A stretch of DNA of 64,000 nucleotides from Pseudomonas fluorescens. GTDB taxonomy: Bacteria; Pseudomonadota; Gammaproteobacteria; Pseudomonadales; Pseudomonadaceae. The stretch lies in contig NZ_OZ024668.1 in NCBI RefSeq assembly GCF_902497775.2, forward strand, positions 4,138,326 to 4,202,325, read 5' to 3'. A model generated the notes under the pieces. That model did not search any database. It was not told the DNA's origin and was given only the letters and a program-made list of their open reading frames with translations. Both the position numbers and the translations under genes were made by a program. Of this stretch, positions 37,344 to 47,440 are shown one piece after another; position 1 is the first letter of the stretch; each line of letters starts with the position of its first letter.

Positions 37344-38282
37344 ATGAGCCAGGCCCTGGCAAGCCGCGCGCCGACCGTCATGCGGCGCTTCTCCACCCTG
37401 CTCTACCGGCGGCCCAACCTGTACCTGGCGCTGCTGCTGATACCGCCGCTGATCTGGTTCGGCGCGATTTACCTGGGCTCGCTGCTGAGCCTGCTGTGGC
37501 AGGGCTTCTATACCTTCGACGACTTCACCATGGCGGTCACCCCGGACCTGACCCTGGGCAACTTCGCCGCGCTGTTCAACCCATCGAACTTCGACATCAT
37601 CCTGCGCACCCTGGGCATGGCCATCGCCGTGTCGATCGCCAGTGCCATCCTGGCCTTCCCGATCGCCTATTACATGGCCCGCTACACCAGTGGCAAAACC
37701 AAGGCGTTCTTCTATATCGCGGTGATGATGCCGATGTGGGCCAGCTACATCGTCAAGGCCTACGCCTGGACCTTGCTGCTGGCCAAAGGCGGCGTGGCCC
37801 AGTGGTTCGTCCAGCAACTGAACCTGGGGCCAGTGCTGCAGTTCATCCTCGCTATTCCCGGGGTGGGCGGCAGCACCCTGTCGACCTCGCACCTGGGTCG
37901 CTTCCTGGTGTTCGTGTACATCTGGCTGCCGTTCATGATCCTGCCGATCCAGGCCTCGCTGGAGCGCCTGCCGCCGTCATTGCTGCAAGCCTCGGCGGAC
38001 CTTGGCGCCCGCCCGCGGCAGACTTTCACGCAGGTGATCCTGCCGTTGTCGGTGCCGGGCATTGCCGCCGGCTCGATTTTCACCTTCTCGCTGACCCTGG
38101 GCGATTTCATCGTCCCGCAACTGGTCGGCCCGCCCGGCTATTTCATCGGCAGCATGGTCTACGCCCAGCAGGGCGCCATCGGCAACATGCCCATGGCCGC
38201 CGCCTTTACCCTGGTGCCGATCGTGCTGATCGCCGTGTACCTGGCCATCGTCAAACGCCTGGGGGCCTTCGATGCACTCTGA
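37344..38282 (+). CDS. ABC transporter permease, first subunit (YdcU/PotB-like)
   Basis: A 312-aa inner-membrane permease with about six membrane segments, the first at about residues 27-52 ([23 protein letters not shown]). The ABC permease EAA loop is seen as [24 protein letters not shown] in the C-terminal half. It overlaps the second permease by 11 nt (38272-38282). The last hydrophobic block is [20 protein letters not shown]. Confidence 0.92.
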   Translation: MSQALASRAPTVMRRFSTLLYRRPNLYLALLLIPPLIWFGAIYLGSLLSLLWQGFYTFDDFTMAVTPDLTLGNFAALFNPSNFDIILRTLGMAIAVSIASAILAFPIAYYMARYTSGKTKAFFYIAVMMPMWASYIVKAYAWTLLLAKGGVAQWFVQQLNLGPVLQFILAIPGVGGSTLSTSHLGRFLVFVYIWLPFMILPIQASLERLPPSLLQASADLGARPRQTFTQVILPLSVPGIAAGSIFTFSLTLGDFIVPQLVGPPGYFIGSMVYAQQGAIGNMPMAAAFTLVPIVLIAVYLAIVKRLGAFDAL

Positions 38283-39078
38283 GCGCGCCTCGATCGGCCT
38301 GCGCCTGGCGGCGTGGGGCGGGCTGCTGTTCCTGCACTTCCCGATCCTGATCATCTTCCTCTATGCCTTCAACACCGAGGACGCCGCCTTCAGCTTTCCG
38401 CCCCGCGGCTTGACCCTGAAGTGGTTCGGCGTGGCGTTTGCGCGCCCGGATGTGCTGGAGTCGATCAAGCTGTCGCTGCAGGTCGCCTGCCTGGCCACGC
38501 TGATCGCCCTGGTGCTCGGTACCCTGGCCTCGGCGGCGCTGTACCGGCGCAGCTTTTTCGGCAAGGAGAGCATTTCGCTGATGCTGATCCTGCCCATTGC
38601 CCTGCCTGGGATCATCACTGGCATCGCCCTGCTCTCGGCGTTCAAGACCTTGGGCATAGAGCCCGGGATTTTCACCATCGTCGTCGGCCACGCCACCTTT
38701 TGCGTGGTGATCGTCTACAACAACGTCATCGCCCGCTTGCGACGAACCTCGCAGAGCCTGATCGAGGCGTCGATGGATCTGGGCGCCGACGGCTGGCAGA
38801 CCTTTCGCTACATCGTCCTGCCCAACCTCGGCTCGGCCCTCCTGGCTGGCGGCATGCTGGCCTTTGCCTTGTCGTTCGATGAGATCATCGTCACCACCTT
38901 CACCGCCGGCCACGAACGCACCCTGCCGATCTGGCTGCTCAACCAGTTGAGCCGGCCGCGCGATGTGCCGGTCACCAACGTGGTGGCCATGCTGGTGATG
39001 CTGGTGACCATGCTGCCGATCCTCGGCGCCTATTACCTGACCCGCGGCGGCGAAAGCGTTGCCGGCAGCGGCAAATAA
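38272..39078 (+). CDS. ABC transporter permease, second subunit (YdcV/PotC-like)
   Basis: A 268-aa inner-membrane permease. The EAA loop is [22 protein letters not shown]. The first membrane segment is [22 protein letters not shown], and segments about every 40 residues follow. It overlaps the first permease gene and is followed 19 nt later by the aldehyde dehydrogenase gene, so uptake and catabolism are coupled. Confidence 0.93.
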   Translation: MHSERASIGLRLAAWGGLLFLHFPILIIFLYAFNTEDAAFSFPPRGLTLKWFGVAFARPDVLESIKLSLQVACLATLIALVLGTLASAALYRRSFFGKESISLMLILPIALPGIITGIALLSAFKTLGIEPGIFTIVVGHATFCVVIVYNNVIARLRRTSQSLIEASMDLGADGWQTFRYIVLPNLGSALLAGGMLAFALSFDEIIVTTFTAGHERTLPIWLLNQLSRPRDVPVTNVVAMLVMLVTMLPILGAYYLTRGGESVAGSGK

Positions 39079-39097
39079 CTCCTGGAGGACTGCAACC

Positions 39098-40522
39098 ATG
39101 CAAACCCGACTGTTGATCAACGGCCAACTGGTAGAAGGCGAAGGCGCAGGCTACGCGGTGCTCAACCCGGCGCTGAGCACGGTACTGGTAGAAGTCAACG
39201 AGGCCAGCGAGGCCCAGGTCGATGCCGCCGTGCGCGCTGCTGACCGCGCCTTCGACAGTTGGTCGCAGACCACGCCCAAGGACCGTTCGCTGTTGCTGCT
39301 CAAGCTTGCCGACACTATCGAGGCCCACGGCGAAGAGCTGGCCCGGCTGGAGTCGGACAACTGCGGCAAGCCCTATGCCGCCGCGCTCAACGACGAGATC
39401 CCGGCGATCGCCGATGTGTTCCGTTTTTTCGCCGGCGCCACCCGCTGCCTGGGCGGCTCGGCCGCAGGTGAGTACCTGCCGGGGCACACCTCGATGGTGC
39501 GCCGCGACCCGCTGGGCGTGGTCGCCTCGATCGCGCCGTGGAACTACCCACTGATGATGGTCGCCTGGAAGATCGCTCCGGCGCTGGCCGCCGGCAACAC
39601 CGTGGTGCTCAAACCGTCCGAGCAGACCCCACTGACCGCGCTGCGCCTGGCAGAACTTGCCAGCGACCTGTTCCCGGCTGGCGTGCTGAATGTCCTTTTC
39701 GGCCGAGGCCCGAGTGTCGGTACGCCGCTGGTGACCCACCCGAAAGTGCGCATGGTATCGCTGACCGGCTCCATTCCCACGGGCGCCAATATCATCGCCG
39801 GCACCGCCGACAGTGTGAAACGCATGCACATGGAACTGGGCGGCAAGGCCCCGGTGATCATTTTCGATGATGCCGATATCGACGCCGCAGTCGACGGCAT
39901 CCGCACCTTCGGTTTCTACAACGCCGGCCAGGACTGCACCGCCGCCTGCCGTATCTACGCCCAGAGCGGTATCTACGAGCGATTCGTCGAGAAGCTCGGC
40001 AAGGCCGTGGCCAGTATCAAGCATGGCCTGCAGAACGACCCCGACACCGAGCTCGGCCCACTGATCACCGCCCAGCACCGCGACCGGGTGGCGGCCATGG
40101 TCGAACGGGCGCTTGCCCAGCCGCATATTCGCCTGGTGACCGGTGGCAAGGCAGTGGCCGGTGACGGTTTCTTCTTCGAGCCCACCGTGCTGGCCGATGC
40201 CCAACAGGATGACGAGATCGTCCGCCGCGAAGTGTTCGGGCCAGTGGTTTCGGTGACCCGCTTCGACGATGAAGACCAGGCCCTGGCCTGGGCCAACGAT
40301 TCCGACTACGGCCTGGCGTCGTCGCTGTGGACCGCCGATGTCGGCCGTGCCCACCGCGTTTCGGCGCGCCTGCAGTACGGCTGTACCTGGGTTAACACGC
40401 ACTTTATGCTTGTAAGCGAAATGCCCCATGGCGGTCAGAAACTGTCCGGCTATGGCAAGGATATGTCCATGTACGGACTAGAGGACTACACCTGCGTCCG
40501 GCATGTGATGTTCAAACATTAA
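39098..40522 (+). CDS. Gamma-aminobutyraldehyde dehydrogenase (PatD/YdcW-like)
   Basis: A 474-aa NAD(P)-dependent aldehyde dehydrogenase. The catalytic Cys is in [13 protein letters not shown], the general-base Glu in MELGGKAP, and the cofactor-binding block is [11 protein letters not shown]. It matches YdcW/PatD in length and in its place after the ydcSTUV-like transporter. In that pathway it turns 4-aminobutyraldehyde into GABA. The ATG at 39098 has TGGAGGA 6-8 nt upstream. Confidence 0.9.
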   Translation: MQTRLLINGQLVEGEGAGYAVLNPALSTVLVEVNEASEAQVDAAVRAADRAFDSWSQTTPKDRSLLLLKLADTIEAHGEELARLESDNCGKPYAAALNDEIPAIADVFRFFAGATRCLGGSAAGEYLPGHTSMVRRDPLGVVASIAPWNYPLMMVAWKIAPALAAGNTVVLKPSEQTPLTALRLAELASDLFPAGVLNVLFGRGPSVGTPLVTHPKVRMVSLTGSIPTGANIIAGTADSVKRMHMELGGKAPVIIFDDADIDAAVDGIRTFGFYNAGQDCTAACRIYAQSGIYERFVEKLGKAVASIKHGLQNDPDTELGPLITAQHRDRVAAMVERALAQPHIRLVTGGKAVAGDGFFFEPTVLADAQQDDEIVRREVFGPVVSVTRFDDEDQALAWANDSDYGLASSLWTADVGRAHRVSARLQYGCTWVNTHFMLVSEMPHGGQKLSGYGKDMSMYGLEDYTCVRHVMFKH

Positions 40523-40535
40523 GGTAAGGACACCC

Positions 40536-42398
40536 ATGGAAATCACCCGACGCGACTTCATCAACGGAGTCGCCATCGGCGTTGTTGCGGGCTTGACCCC
40601 GCTGCAACTGCTTCAGGCTGCCCCCAGCGGGCGCTATTACCCACCGGCCTTGACCGGTTTGCGCGGCAGCCATGCCGGCGCCTTCGAAGTCGCTCACCAA
40701 ATGGGCTGGGAGAAAAAAACCTTCGCCACCGACGCCTTGCCGATCAGCGAGGAATACGACCTGGTGGTGGTTGGCGGCGGCATCAGCGGCCTGTCGGCGG
40801 CGTTCTTCTATCGCGAAAAACATCCCGCCGCAAAGATCCTGATCCTCGACAACCACGATGACTTCGGCGGCCATGCCAAGCGCAACGAGTTCAGCGCTGG
40901 CGGGCGGATGATCCTCGGCTACGGTGGCAGCGAAGCCTTTCAGTCGCCGAATCACCTGTACAGCGAAGAGGTCAACGGACTGCTGCAAAAACTCGGCGTG
41001 GATATCAAGCGTTTCGAGACCGCCTTTGACCGTAACTTCTACCCGGATTTGGGCTTGTCGCGCGCGGTGTTCTTCGACCAGGAAACCTTCGGTGAAGACA
41101 AGCTGGTCAGCGGCGACCCAACGCCGATGGTCGCCGATGACATCGCCCCGGCGCAGCTCAACGCCCGCTCGATCAGCGATTTCATCAATGATTTCCCCCT
41201 GCCCGAAAGCGACCGCAACGCCCTGATCGATCTGCACCAGGCGCCCCGGGATTACCTGGCTGGCAGATCGTTGGAAGACAAGACCGCCTACCTGGAGCGC
41301 ACCAGCTACCGCGATTTCCTGCTCAAGGACGTTGGCCTGTCGGCCACCGCGGTCAAGTACTTCCAGGGCCGCACCAACGACTTCATGGCCGTGGGCATCG
41401 ATGCCGTAGCCGCTGCCGATGCCTACAGCGTCGGCTTTCCCGGCTTTGCCGCGATGAACCTGGAGCCGCTCAGCGAGGAAGCCCGAGCGGAGATGGAAGA
41501 GCCCTACATCTACCATTTCCCCGACGGCAACGCCTCGCTGGCACGCCTGCTGGTGCGCAGCCTGGTGCCATCGGTGGCGCCAGGCCAGAACATGGAAGAC
41601 ATCGTTCTGGCCACCTTCGACTACAGCCAGCTCGACCGTGCCGGGCAGCCGGTACGCCTGCGTCTGAACAGCACCGCCGTCAGCGTGCGCAACGTCGAGG
41701 GTGGCGTCAATGTCGGCTTCAACCGCGCCGGGCAACTGGCCCAGGTGCGCGGCAAGCACTGCATCCTGGCCTGCTACAACATGATGATCCCCTACCTGTT
41801 GCGCGACCTGTCGGCTGAACAGGCCCATGCCCTGAGCCAGAACGTCAAGTTCCCGCTGGTGTACACCAAGGTCATCGTGCGCAACTGGCAGGCGTTCCAG
41901 AAGCTTGGCGTGCACGAAATCTACGCCGCGACCCAACCCTACAGCCGGATCAAGCTCGATTACCCGGTGAGCCTGGGCGGCTACGAGCATCCACTCGACC
42001 CGGCGCAGCCCATCGGCCTGCACATGGTTTTTGTACCGACCAGCCCCGACAGCGGCATGAACAGCCGCGACCAGGCCCGTGCCGGACGCGGACGCCTGTA
42101 CGGCACCTCATTCGAGGTGCTGGAAAGCCAACTGCGCGAGCAGTTGCAACGCATGCTTGGTCCTGGCGGCTTTGACCACAACAAGGACATCCTGGCGATC
42201 ACGGTCAACCGCTGGCCCCATGGCTATGCCTGCTCCACCAATACCCTCTACGACGACCCGGCGCAGATCGAGCAGTGGATGGAACTGGCGCGCAAGCCCG
42301 TGGGCAAGGTCAGCATCGCCAACTCCGATGCGGCCTGGAGCGCCTATGCCCATGCGGCGATTGATGAGGCGTGGCGGGCGGTGGGGGAATTGGCTTAA
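40536..42398 (+). CDS. spdH: Spermidine dehydrogenase-like flavoprotein (SpdH family)
   Basis: A 620-aa FAD-dependent amine dehydrogenase. The N-terminus carries a twin-arginine export signal (TRRDFINGVAIGVVAGL). The dinucleotide fold starts with DLVVVGGGISGLSAAFF (residues 75-91), followed by HDDFGGHAKRNEF. Length and N-terminal layout match the P. aeruginosa spermidine dehydrogenase SpdH as I recall it, which cleaves spermidine to 1,3-diaminopropane and 4-aminobutyraldehyde. The gene directly upstream encodes the enzyme expected to use that aldehyde. The symbol is by family and context; substrate is not proven. Confidence 0.82.
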   Translation: MEITRRDFINGVAIGVVAGLTPLQLLQAAPSGRYYPPALTGLRGSHAGAFEVAHQMGWEKKTFATDALPISEEYDLVVVGGGISGLSAAFFYREKHPAAKILILDNHDDFGGHAKRNEFSAGGRMILGYGGSEAFQSPNHLYSEEVNGLLQKLGVDIKRFETAFDRNFYPDLGLSRAVFFDQETFGEDKLVSGDPTPMVADDIAPAQLNARSISDFINDFPLPESDRNALIDLHQAPRDYLAGRSLEDKTAYLERTSYRDFLLKDVGLSATAVKYFQGRTNDFMAVGIDAVAAADAYSVGFPGFAAMNLEPLSEEARAEMEEPYIYHFPDGNASLARLLVRSLVPSVAPGQNMEDIVLATFDYSQLDRAGQPVRLRLNSTAVSVRNVEGGVNVGFNRAGQLAQVRGKHCILACYNMMIPYLLRDLSAEQAHALSQNVKFPLVYTKVIVRNWQAFQKLGVHEIYAATQPYSRIKLDYPVSLGGYEHPLDPAQPIGLHMVFVPTSPDSGMNSRDQARAGRGRLYGTSFEVLESQLREQLQRMLGPGGFDHNKDILAITVNRWPHGYACSTNTLYDDPAQIEQWMELARKPVGKVSIANSDAAWSAYAHAAIDEAWRAVGELA

Positions 42399-42412
42399 TT
42401 CCGCGGCGCCTG

Positions 42413-42513
42413 CATCGCGGGGCAAGCCCGCTCCCACAAGATCTCCATCATCCTTGATAAACCCACCCTGAGAGCGGCGCCAAACCTGTGGGAGCGGGCC
42501 TTGCCCCGCGATC
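42413..42513. repeat. Inverted pair of REP elements
   Basis: CATCGCGGGGCAAGCCCGCT (from 42413) and its partner CCTGTGGGAGCGGGCCTTGC (from 42485) stand head to head about 45 nt apart. The right copy has one extra C. They fill most of the gap between the convergent spermidine dehydrogenase and flavin reductase genes and probably end both transcripts. Confidence 0.88.
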
Positions 42514-42537
42514 GAGCGCGAAACGCTGGTAATTCAG

Positions 42538-43644
42538 TCAATCACGCAAGTCGGACTCGTGTATCGGCTGATCGCGACTGGTAGCCCGTTGGTACTGCGC
42601 CGGCCACACTGCCTTGTTGCCCCCCAGGTCGTCGTCGGCGTGCAGCGGCCAGTAGGGGTCGCGCAGTAGCTCGCGGGCGAGGAAAATGATATCGGCCTGC
42701 GCCGTACGCAAGATGGTTTCAGCCTGCATCGGGTCGGTAATCATGCCGACCGTCCCGGTGGCGATCCCCGCCTCTTCCCGCACCTTGGCCGCAAACTGGG
42801 TTTGATAGCCCGGCCCCGTGGGGATCTCGGCTTTTACCGAGGTGCCGCCGGAGGATACATCGATCAGGTCCACGCCCAACTTGCGCAGGCGCTTGGCCAA
42901 CTCAACGGTTTCATCCGGATTCCAGCCATCTTCAACCCAATCGGTGGCCGATAGGCGCACGAACACCGGCAGCTCGACCGGCCAGACCTCGCGCACCGCT
43001 TCGGTCACCTGCAGGGTCAGGCGGATACGGTTTTCGAAGCAGCTGCCGTATTGGTCACGGCGCTGGTTGCTCAACGGCGACAGGAACTGGTGCAACAGGT
43101 AACCGTGGGCGGCATGCACTTCAACGACCTTGAAGCCCGCTTCCAGGGCGCGCCGCGCGGCATCGACAAAGGCCTGGATGATCTCGCCGATCTGCGCTTC
43201 GGTCAGTTCGGTGGGTGCGGTGTGCTCCGGATCGAAGGCAATCTTCGACGGCCCCACCGGTACCCAGCCGCCGTCGGCTACCTTGACGCTGCCATGCTTG
43301 CCCAGCCACGGCCGATGGGTACTGGCCTTACGCCCGGCATGGGCCAGCTGGATGCCCGGCACCGCGCCTTGGGCGGTGATAAAACGGGTGATGCGTTGCA
43401 ACGGCGGGATCTGCGCGTCGTCCCACAAGCCCAGGTCCTGCGCGCTAATACGGCCATCGGCAGTCACGGCAGTGGCTTCGGTGAAAATCAGGCCGGCGCC
43501 ACCCACCGCGCGGCTGCCCAGATGCACCAGGTGCCAGTCATTGGCCAGGCCGTCGACACTGGAATACTGGCACATGGGTGACACGGCAATGCGGTTGGGC
43601 AGGATCAGCTGGCGCAGGGTGTACGGCTCAAGCAGCAGGCTCAT
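42538..43644 (-). CDS. NADH:flavin oxidoreductase, old yellow enzyme family (XenA/YqjM-like)
   Basis: A 368-aa FMN enzyme that reduces activated double bonds or nitro groups with NAD(P)H. Family marks are the Cys in PMCQYSS near residue 25, GIQLAHAGRKAS, the substrate-binding His pair region VEVHAAHGYLLHQFLSP, and SNQRRDQYGSCFENRIR. The C-terminus has the FMN-phosphate block VGMITDPMQAETIL. The thermophilic-like OYE subclass (XenA/YqjM) fits best. It is monocistronic, ending at the REP pair. Confidence 0.88.
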   Translation of the reverse strand: MSLLLEPYTLRQLILPNRIAVSPMCQYSSVDGLANDWHLVHLGSRAVGGAGLIFTEATAVTADGRISAQDLGLWDDAQIPPLQRITRFITAQGAVPGIQLAHAGRKASTHRPWLGKHGSVKVADGGWVPVGPSKIAFDPEHTAPTELTEAQIGEIIQAFVDAARRALEAGFKVVEVHAAHGYLLHQFLSPLSNQRRDQYGSCFENRIRLTLQVTEAVREVWPVELPVFVRLSATDWVEDGWNPDETVELAKRLRKLGVDLIDVSSGGTSVKAEIPTGPGYQTQFAAKVREEAGIATGTVGMITDPMQAETILRTAQADIIFLARELLRDPYWPLHADDDLGGNKAVWPAQYQRATSRDQPIHESDLRD

Positions 43645-43761
43645 GGGGCACCTCTCAAATCAAGTGGTAAGGCTCCAGATAGTTGACCGGCCGACTACAG
43701 AATCTTCCCCGCAGGTTCTTCGACCCATCATTCGAAGCCTAGACCACTTTGCCCGCTGGGT

Positions 43762-45471
43762 TCAGCGCGGCTCGATATGAGCGATCATCAGTTGCACGCT
43801 TTCCTGGCCGCGGAACTCGTTGACGTCGAGCTTGTAGGCCAGTTCCACCCAACGCACGGTCGGGTTGGGCCAGACTTCACGGTCGACGCCAAAGGCGATG
43901 CCATCGAGCTTGAGCGAACCGCATTCGCTTTTGAGTACCACCTTCAGGTGCCGTTCACCGACGACCCGCTGCTCGACCAGCTGGAACACCCCATGGAACA
44001 GCGGCTCGGGGAAGTGCTGGCCCCAGGGCCCTGCATGGCGCAGGGCGCGGGCCAGCTCCAGATGAAACTCCTCGACCGCCAGGGTGCCGTCGGACAGCAA
44101 GCGGCCGGTGAGGTCTTCTTCACGCAGTTGACGGCGGGTTTCTTCGTCGAAGGCCTGGGCAAAGGCCGGGAAGTTCTCGGCCGGCAACGACAGGCCGGCG
44201 GCCATGGCGTGGCCACCAAACTTGCTGATCAGCTGCGGGTGGCGCGCCGCCACGGCATCCAGTGCATCGCGAATATGAAAGCCTGGCACCGAGCGCGCCG
44301 AGCCCTTGAGCATGCCTTCGCCAGCATCGGCAAAGGCAATGGTCGGGCGGTGATAACGCTCTTTCAGGCGCGAGGCGAGAATGCCGATCACCCCCTGGTG
44401 CCAGTCCGCCTCGAACAGGCACAGGCCGAACGGCATCGACTCCAGCGGCAGGTCCTTGAGCTGGGCCAGGGCTTCGCGTTGCATGCCCTGCTCGATGGAT
44501 TTGCGGTCCTGGTTCAGCTCGTCGAGCTGGCCGGCCATTTCCCGTGCCAGGTTGGCATCGTCGCTGAGCAGGCACTCGATACCCAGACTCATGTCGTCCA
44601 GGCGCCCGGCAGCATTGAGCCGTGGGCCGAGGATAAAACCAAGGTCGGTGGAGGTGATGCGCGCATGATCGCGCCGGGCCACTTCGAGAATCGCCTTGAG
44701 CCCCGGTCGCGCCCGCCCGGCGCGGATGCGTTCCAGGCCCTGATGGACCAGGATCCGGTTGTTGGCATCCAGCGGCACTACGTCAGCCACGCTACCCAGG
44801 GCCACCAGATCGAGCAGCTCGCCGATGTTCGGCTGCGGCGCGTTATCGTAATGACCGAGGCTGCGCAAACGCGCGCGCAAGGCCATCAGCACATAAAAGA
44901 TCACCCCGACCCCGGCCAGCGCCTTGCTGGGGAACTCACAGCCCGGCTGGTTGGGGTTGACGATGGCGTCGGCCGCTGGCAGTTCATGGCCAGGCAGGTG
45001 GTGATCGGTCACCAGCACTTGCAGGCCGGCGGCCTTGGCGGCTGCCACGCCTTCGACACTGGAGATGCCGTTGTCGACGGTGATCAGCAATTGCGGCTGG
45101 CGCTGCAGGGCCACCTCGACGATCTCCGGGGTCAGGCCGTAGCCGTACTCGAAGCGGTTGGGCACCAGGTAATCGACATGCGCCGCGCCGAGCAGGCGCA
45201 GGCCAATTACGCCGACGGTGCTGGCCGTGGCGCCATCGGCATCGAAGTCGCCGACGATGAGGATGCGCTGGCGTTCCGCCAGTGCCGTCACCAGCAGGTC
45301 GACTGCCGCATCGATGCCCTTGAGCTGCTGGTAAGGCAGCAGGCGCGCCAGGCTCTTATCCAGCTCGGCTGCCGATTGCACGCCACGGGCGGCGTACAGG
45401 CGGGTCAGCAACGGTGGCAGGTCACCAAGGAATGGCAGCGTGGACGGCAACGGGCGGGGATCGATACGCAT
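43762..45471 (-). CDS. recJ: Single-stranded-DNA-specific exonuclease RecJ
   Basis: A 569-aa DHH-family 5'-3' exonuclease used in RecF-pathway recombination and mismatch repair. Metal-binding motifs are VGDFDADGATAS, the DHH in VTDHHLPGHELP, the NPNQ block and GSVADVVPLD. The DHHA1 part carries GGHAMAAGLSL. Length is normal. It lies 55 nt downstream of yaeQ on the same strand. Confidence 0.97.
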   Translation of the reverse strand: MRIDPRPLPSTLPFLGDLPPLLTRLYAARGVQSAAELDKSLARLLPYQQLKGIDAAVDLLVTALAERQRILIVGDFDADGATASTVGVIGLRLLGAAHVDYLVPNRFEYGYGLTPEIVEVALQRQPQLLITVDNGISSVEGVAAAKAAGLQVLVTDHHLPGHELPAADAIVNPNQPGCEFPSKALAGVGVIFYVLMALRARLRSLGHYDNAPQPNIGELLDLVALGSVADVVPLDANNRILVHQGLERIRAGRARPGLKAILEVARRDHARITSTDLGFILGPRLNAAGRLDDMSLGIECLLSDDANLAREMAGQLDELNQDRKSIEQGMQREALAQLKDLPLESMPFGLCLFEADWHQGVIGILASRLKERYHRPTIAFADAGEGMLKGSARSVPGFHIRDALDAVAARHPQLISKFGGHAMAAGLSLPAENFPAFAQAFDEETRRQLREEDLTGRLLSDGTLAVEEFHLELARALRHAGPWGQHFPEPLFHGVFQLVEQRVVGERHLKVVLKSECGSLKLDGIAFGVDREVWPNPTVRWVELAYKLDVNEFRGQESVQLMIAHIEPR

Positions 45472-45526
45472 GGGGCGATTGGGGCTTCTCGTGAATCAGG
45501 AATGTTCGAGCGGAACGGGCGCGCGA

Positions 45527-46066
45527 TCAGCGCTCACCCATCAGCCATTGAAGCTGGACTTCATGCTGACCGCGATCGTCGGTAACGAACACCGTGCCCT
45601 CGCTGATCATCACGTCCCACTTGATCGCCCGCGGCATGTCCTTGGCCAGGGTTTCCAGAACTTCCTGGGGCACGGCGGCGATGTTCAGGTTTTTCAGGTT
45701 TTTGACGGCCGGCACCACTTTGGTTTCCCACACGCGCAGGCTGCCATAGGCCAGCAGGCTGGTGCGTTCGGTGCGGCGCGAACACCAGGTCAGGCGATCG
45801 GCATCCGGCTGGCCCACTTCGATCCAGTGCAGGATGCGGTCGTCCAGGCTCTTTTCCCACACCGCCGCTTCGTCCACATCCGACAGACCCCGGCCAAAGG
45901 CCAGTTGCTCGTTGTACCACAGGGCGTAGGCCAGCAGGCGCACGGCCATGCGCTCTTCGGTCTCCGACGGGTGACGGGCGATGGTCTGCTTGACGCTTTC
46001 GTACACGCCGCGGTCAAGGTCGGTGAGGTTCAATTCAAACTTGTAGGTGGTGGAAGGCTGGGCCAT
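45527..46066 (-). CDS. yaeQ: YaeQ family protein
   Basis: A 179-aa protein with a PD-(D/E)XK nuclease-like fold and no settled role. Family blocks are YKFELNLTDLDRGVYE, HPSETEERMAVRLLAYAL and the C-terminal QLQWLMGER. ATG at 46066 is used; the open frame continues to 46354 but would overlap the divergent CoA-transferase gene. Probably cotranscribed with recJ. Confidence 0.92.
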   Translation of the reverse strand: MAQPSTTYKFELNLTDLDRGVYESVKQTIARHPSETEERMAVRLLAYALWYNEQLAFGRGLSDVDEAAVWEKSLDDRILHWIEVGQPDADRLTWCSRRTERTSLLAYGSLRVWETKVVPAVKNLKNLNIAAVPQEVLETLAKDMPRAIKWDVMISEGTVFVTDDRGQHEVQLQWLMGER

Positions 46067-46196
46067 GGACGGGCTTCTTGCGGCAAGGAAAGTCGCCCAG
46101 TCTAACCGATCCGCATGTTCCTTGCGCCGCGGCAGTATCTGGGCGGCCCCAGCTATGATAAAAACGGGGGCCCTGACCAGCTGCCACGGACGCCTC

Positions 46197-47396
46197 ATGC
46201 CTACGCCCAGCAAACCTCTCGCCGGCCTCAAAGTCATCGAACTCGGCACGTTGATCGCCGGACCGTTCGCTTCGCGTATTTGCGCAGAATTCGGCGCCGA
46301 GGTGATCAAGGTCGAGTCGCCCGATGGCGGTGACCCGCTGCGCAAGTGGCGCAAGCTTTACGAAGGCACGTCGCTGTGGTGGTTCGTCCAGGCCCGCAAC
46401 AAGCAGTCGCTGACCCTCAACCTCAAGCATGCCGAAGGGCTGGAGATTCTCAAGAAGCTGCTGGCCGAAGCCGACATCCTGATCGAGAACTTCCGCCCCG
46501 GGGTCCTGGAGAAACTCGGCCTGGGCTGGGACGTGCTGCACGTCCTCAACCCGAAACTGGTAATGGTGCGCCTGTCCGGCTTCGGCCAGACCGGGCCGAT
46601 GAAAGACCAACCCGGTTTCGGCGCCGTTGGCGAGTCCATGGGCGGGCTGCGCTACATCACCGGTTTCGAGGACCGCCCGCCGGTGCGTACCGGTATCTCC
46701 ATCGGCGACTCGATTGCCGCTTTGTGGGGTGTGATCGGCGCCTTGATGGCCCTGCGTCATCGCGAGGTCAACGGCGGCCAGGGCCAGGTGGTGGACGTGG
46801 CGCTGTACGAAGCGATCTTCGCCATGATGGAAAGCATGGTGCCGGAGTTCGACGTCTTCGGTTTTATCCGCGAGCGCACCGGCAACATCATGCCTGGCAT
46901 CACCCCCTCCTCGATCCACACCAGCGCCGATGGCAAGCATGTGCAGATCGGCGCCAATGGCGATGCGATCTTCAAGCGTTTCATGCAGGCCATCGGCCGC
47001 ACCGACTTGGCCGACGATGCGACGCTTGCCAGCAATGACGGCCGCGACCTGCGCCGCGACGAACTGTATGGCGTGATCGACCGCTGGGCCCGGACCCTGC
47101 CGCTGGATGCGCTGATGCAAGTACTCAATGACGCCCAGGTACCGGCCAGCCGCATCTACAGCGCCGAAGACATGTTCAGCGATCCGCAGTTTCTGGCCCG
47201 CGAGATGTTCCTGCAGGCCAAACTGCCCGACGGCAAGCCCTTCAAGATGCCGGGCATCGTTCCCAAACTCTCGGATACCCCGGGCTCCAGCGAGTGGGTC
47301 GGCCCGGAGCTGGGCGCCCACACCGAGCAGGTACTGGCCGGGCTGGGTTATGACGCTGCGGCGATTGCCCGGCTCCGCACACAGGGCGCAGTCTGA
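46197..47396 (+). CDS. CaiB/BaiF family (family III) CoA-transferase
   Basis: A 399-aa enzyme that moves CoA between carboxylic acids. It opens with PLAGLKVIELGTLIAGPFA, has the VEVKSP-like block IKVESPDGGDPLRKW, and the catalytic Asp is in ISIGDSIAALWG about residue 168. The specific acyl substrates cannot be told from sequence. It is divergent from yaeQ across about 130 bp and followed 44 nt later by a periplasmic-protein gene. Confidence 0.92.
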   Translation: MPTPSKPLAGLKVIELGTLIAGPFASRICAEFGAEVIKVESPDGGDPLRKWRKLYEGTSLWWFVQARNKQSLTLNLKHAEGLEILKKLLAEADILIENFRPGVLEKLGLGWDVLHVLNPKLVMVRLSGFGQTGPMKDQPGFGAVGESMGGLRYITGFEDRPPVRTGISIGDSIAALWGVIGALMALRHREVNGGQGQVVDVALYEAIFAMMESMVPEFDVFGFIRERTGNIMPGITPSSIHTSADGKHVQIGANGDAIFKRFMQAIGRTDLADDATLASNDGRDLRRDELYGVIDRWARTLPLDALMQVLNDAQVPASRIYSAEDMFSDPQFLAREMFLQAKLPDGKPFKMPGIVPKLSDTPGSSEWVGPELGAHTEQVLAGLGYDAAAIARLRTQGAV

Positions 47397-47440
47397 ACAA
47401 GGCATGACTTGAATTGCGTGGCAACGGTGGAGACCCGGAC

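Noticed and set aside
40512..42023. Open frame of 503 codons on the minus strand
   Set aside because: Antisense to the spermidine dehydrogenase gene, whose sense frame has clear FAD and Tat motifs.
43777..45585. Open frame of 602 codons on the plus strand
   Set aside because: Antisense to recJ, shadow composition.
45527..46354. Longer version of yaeQ starting at 46354
   Set aside because: The extra 96 residues overlap the start of the divergent CoA-transferase gene and are not part of YaeQ proteins.
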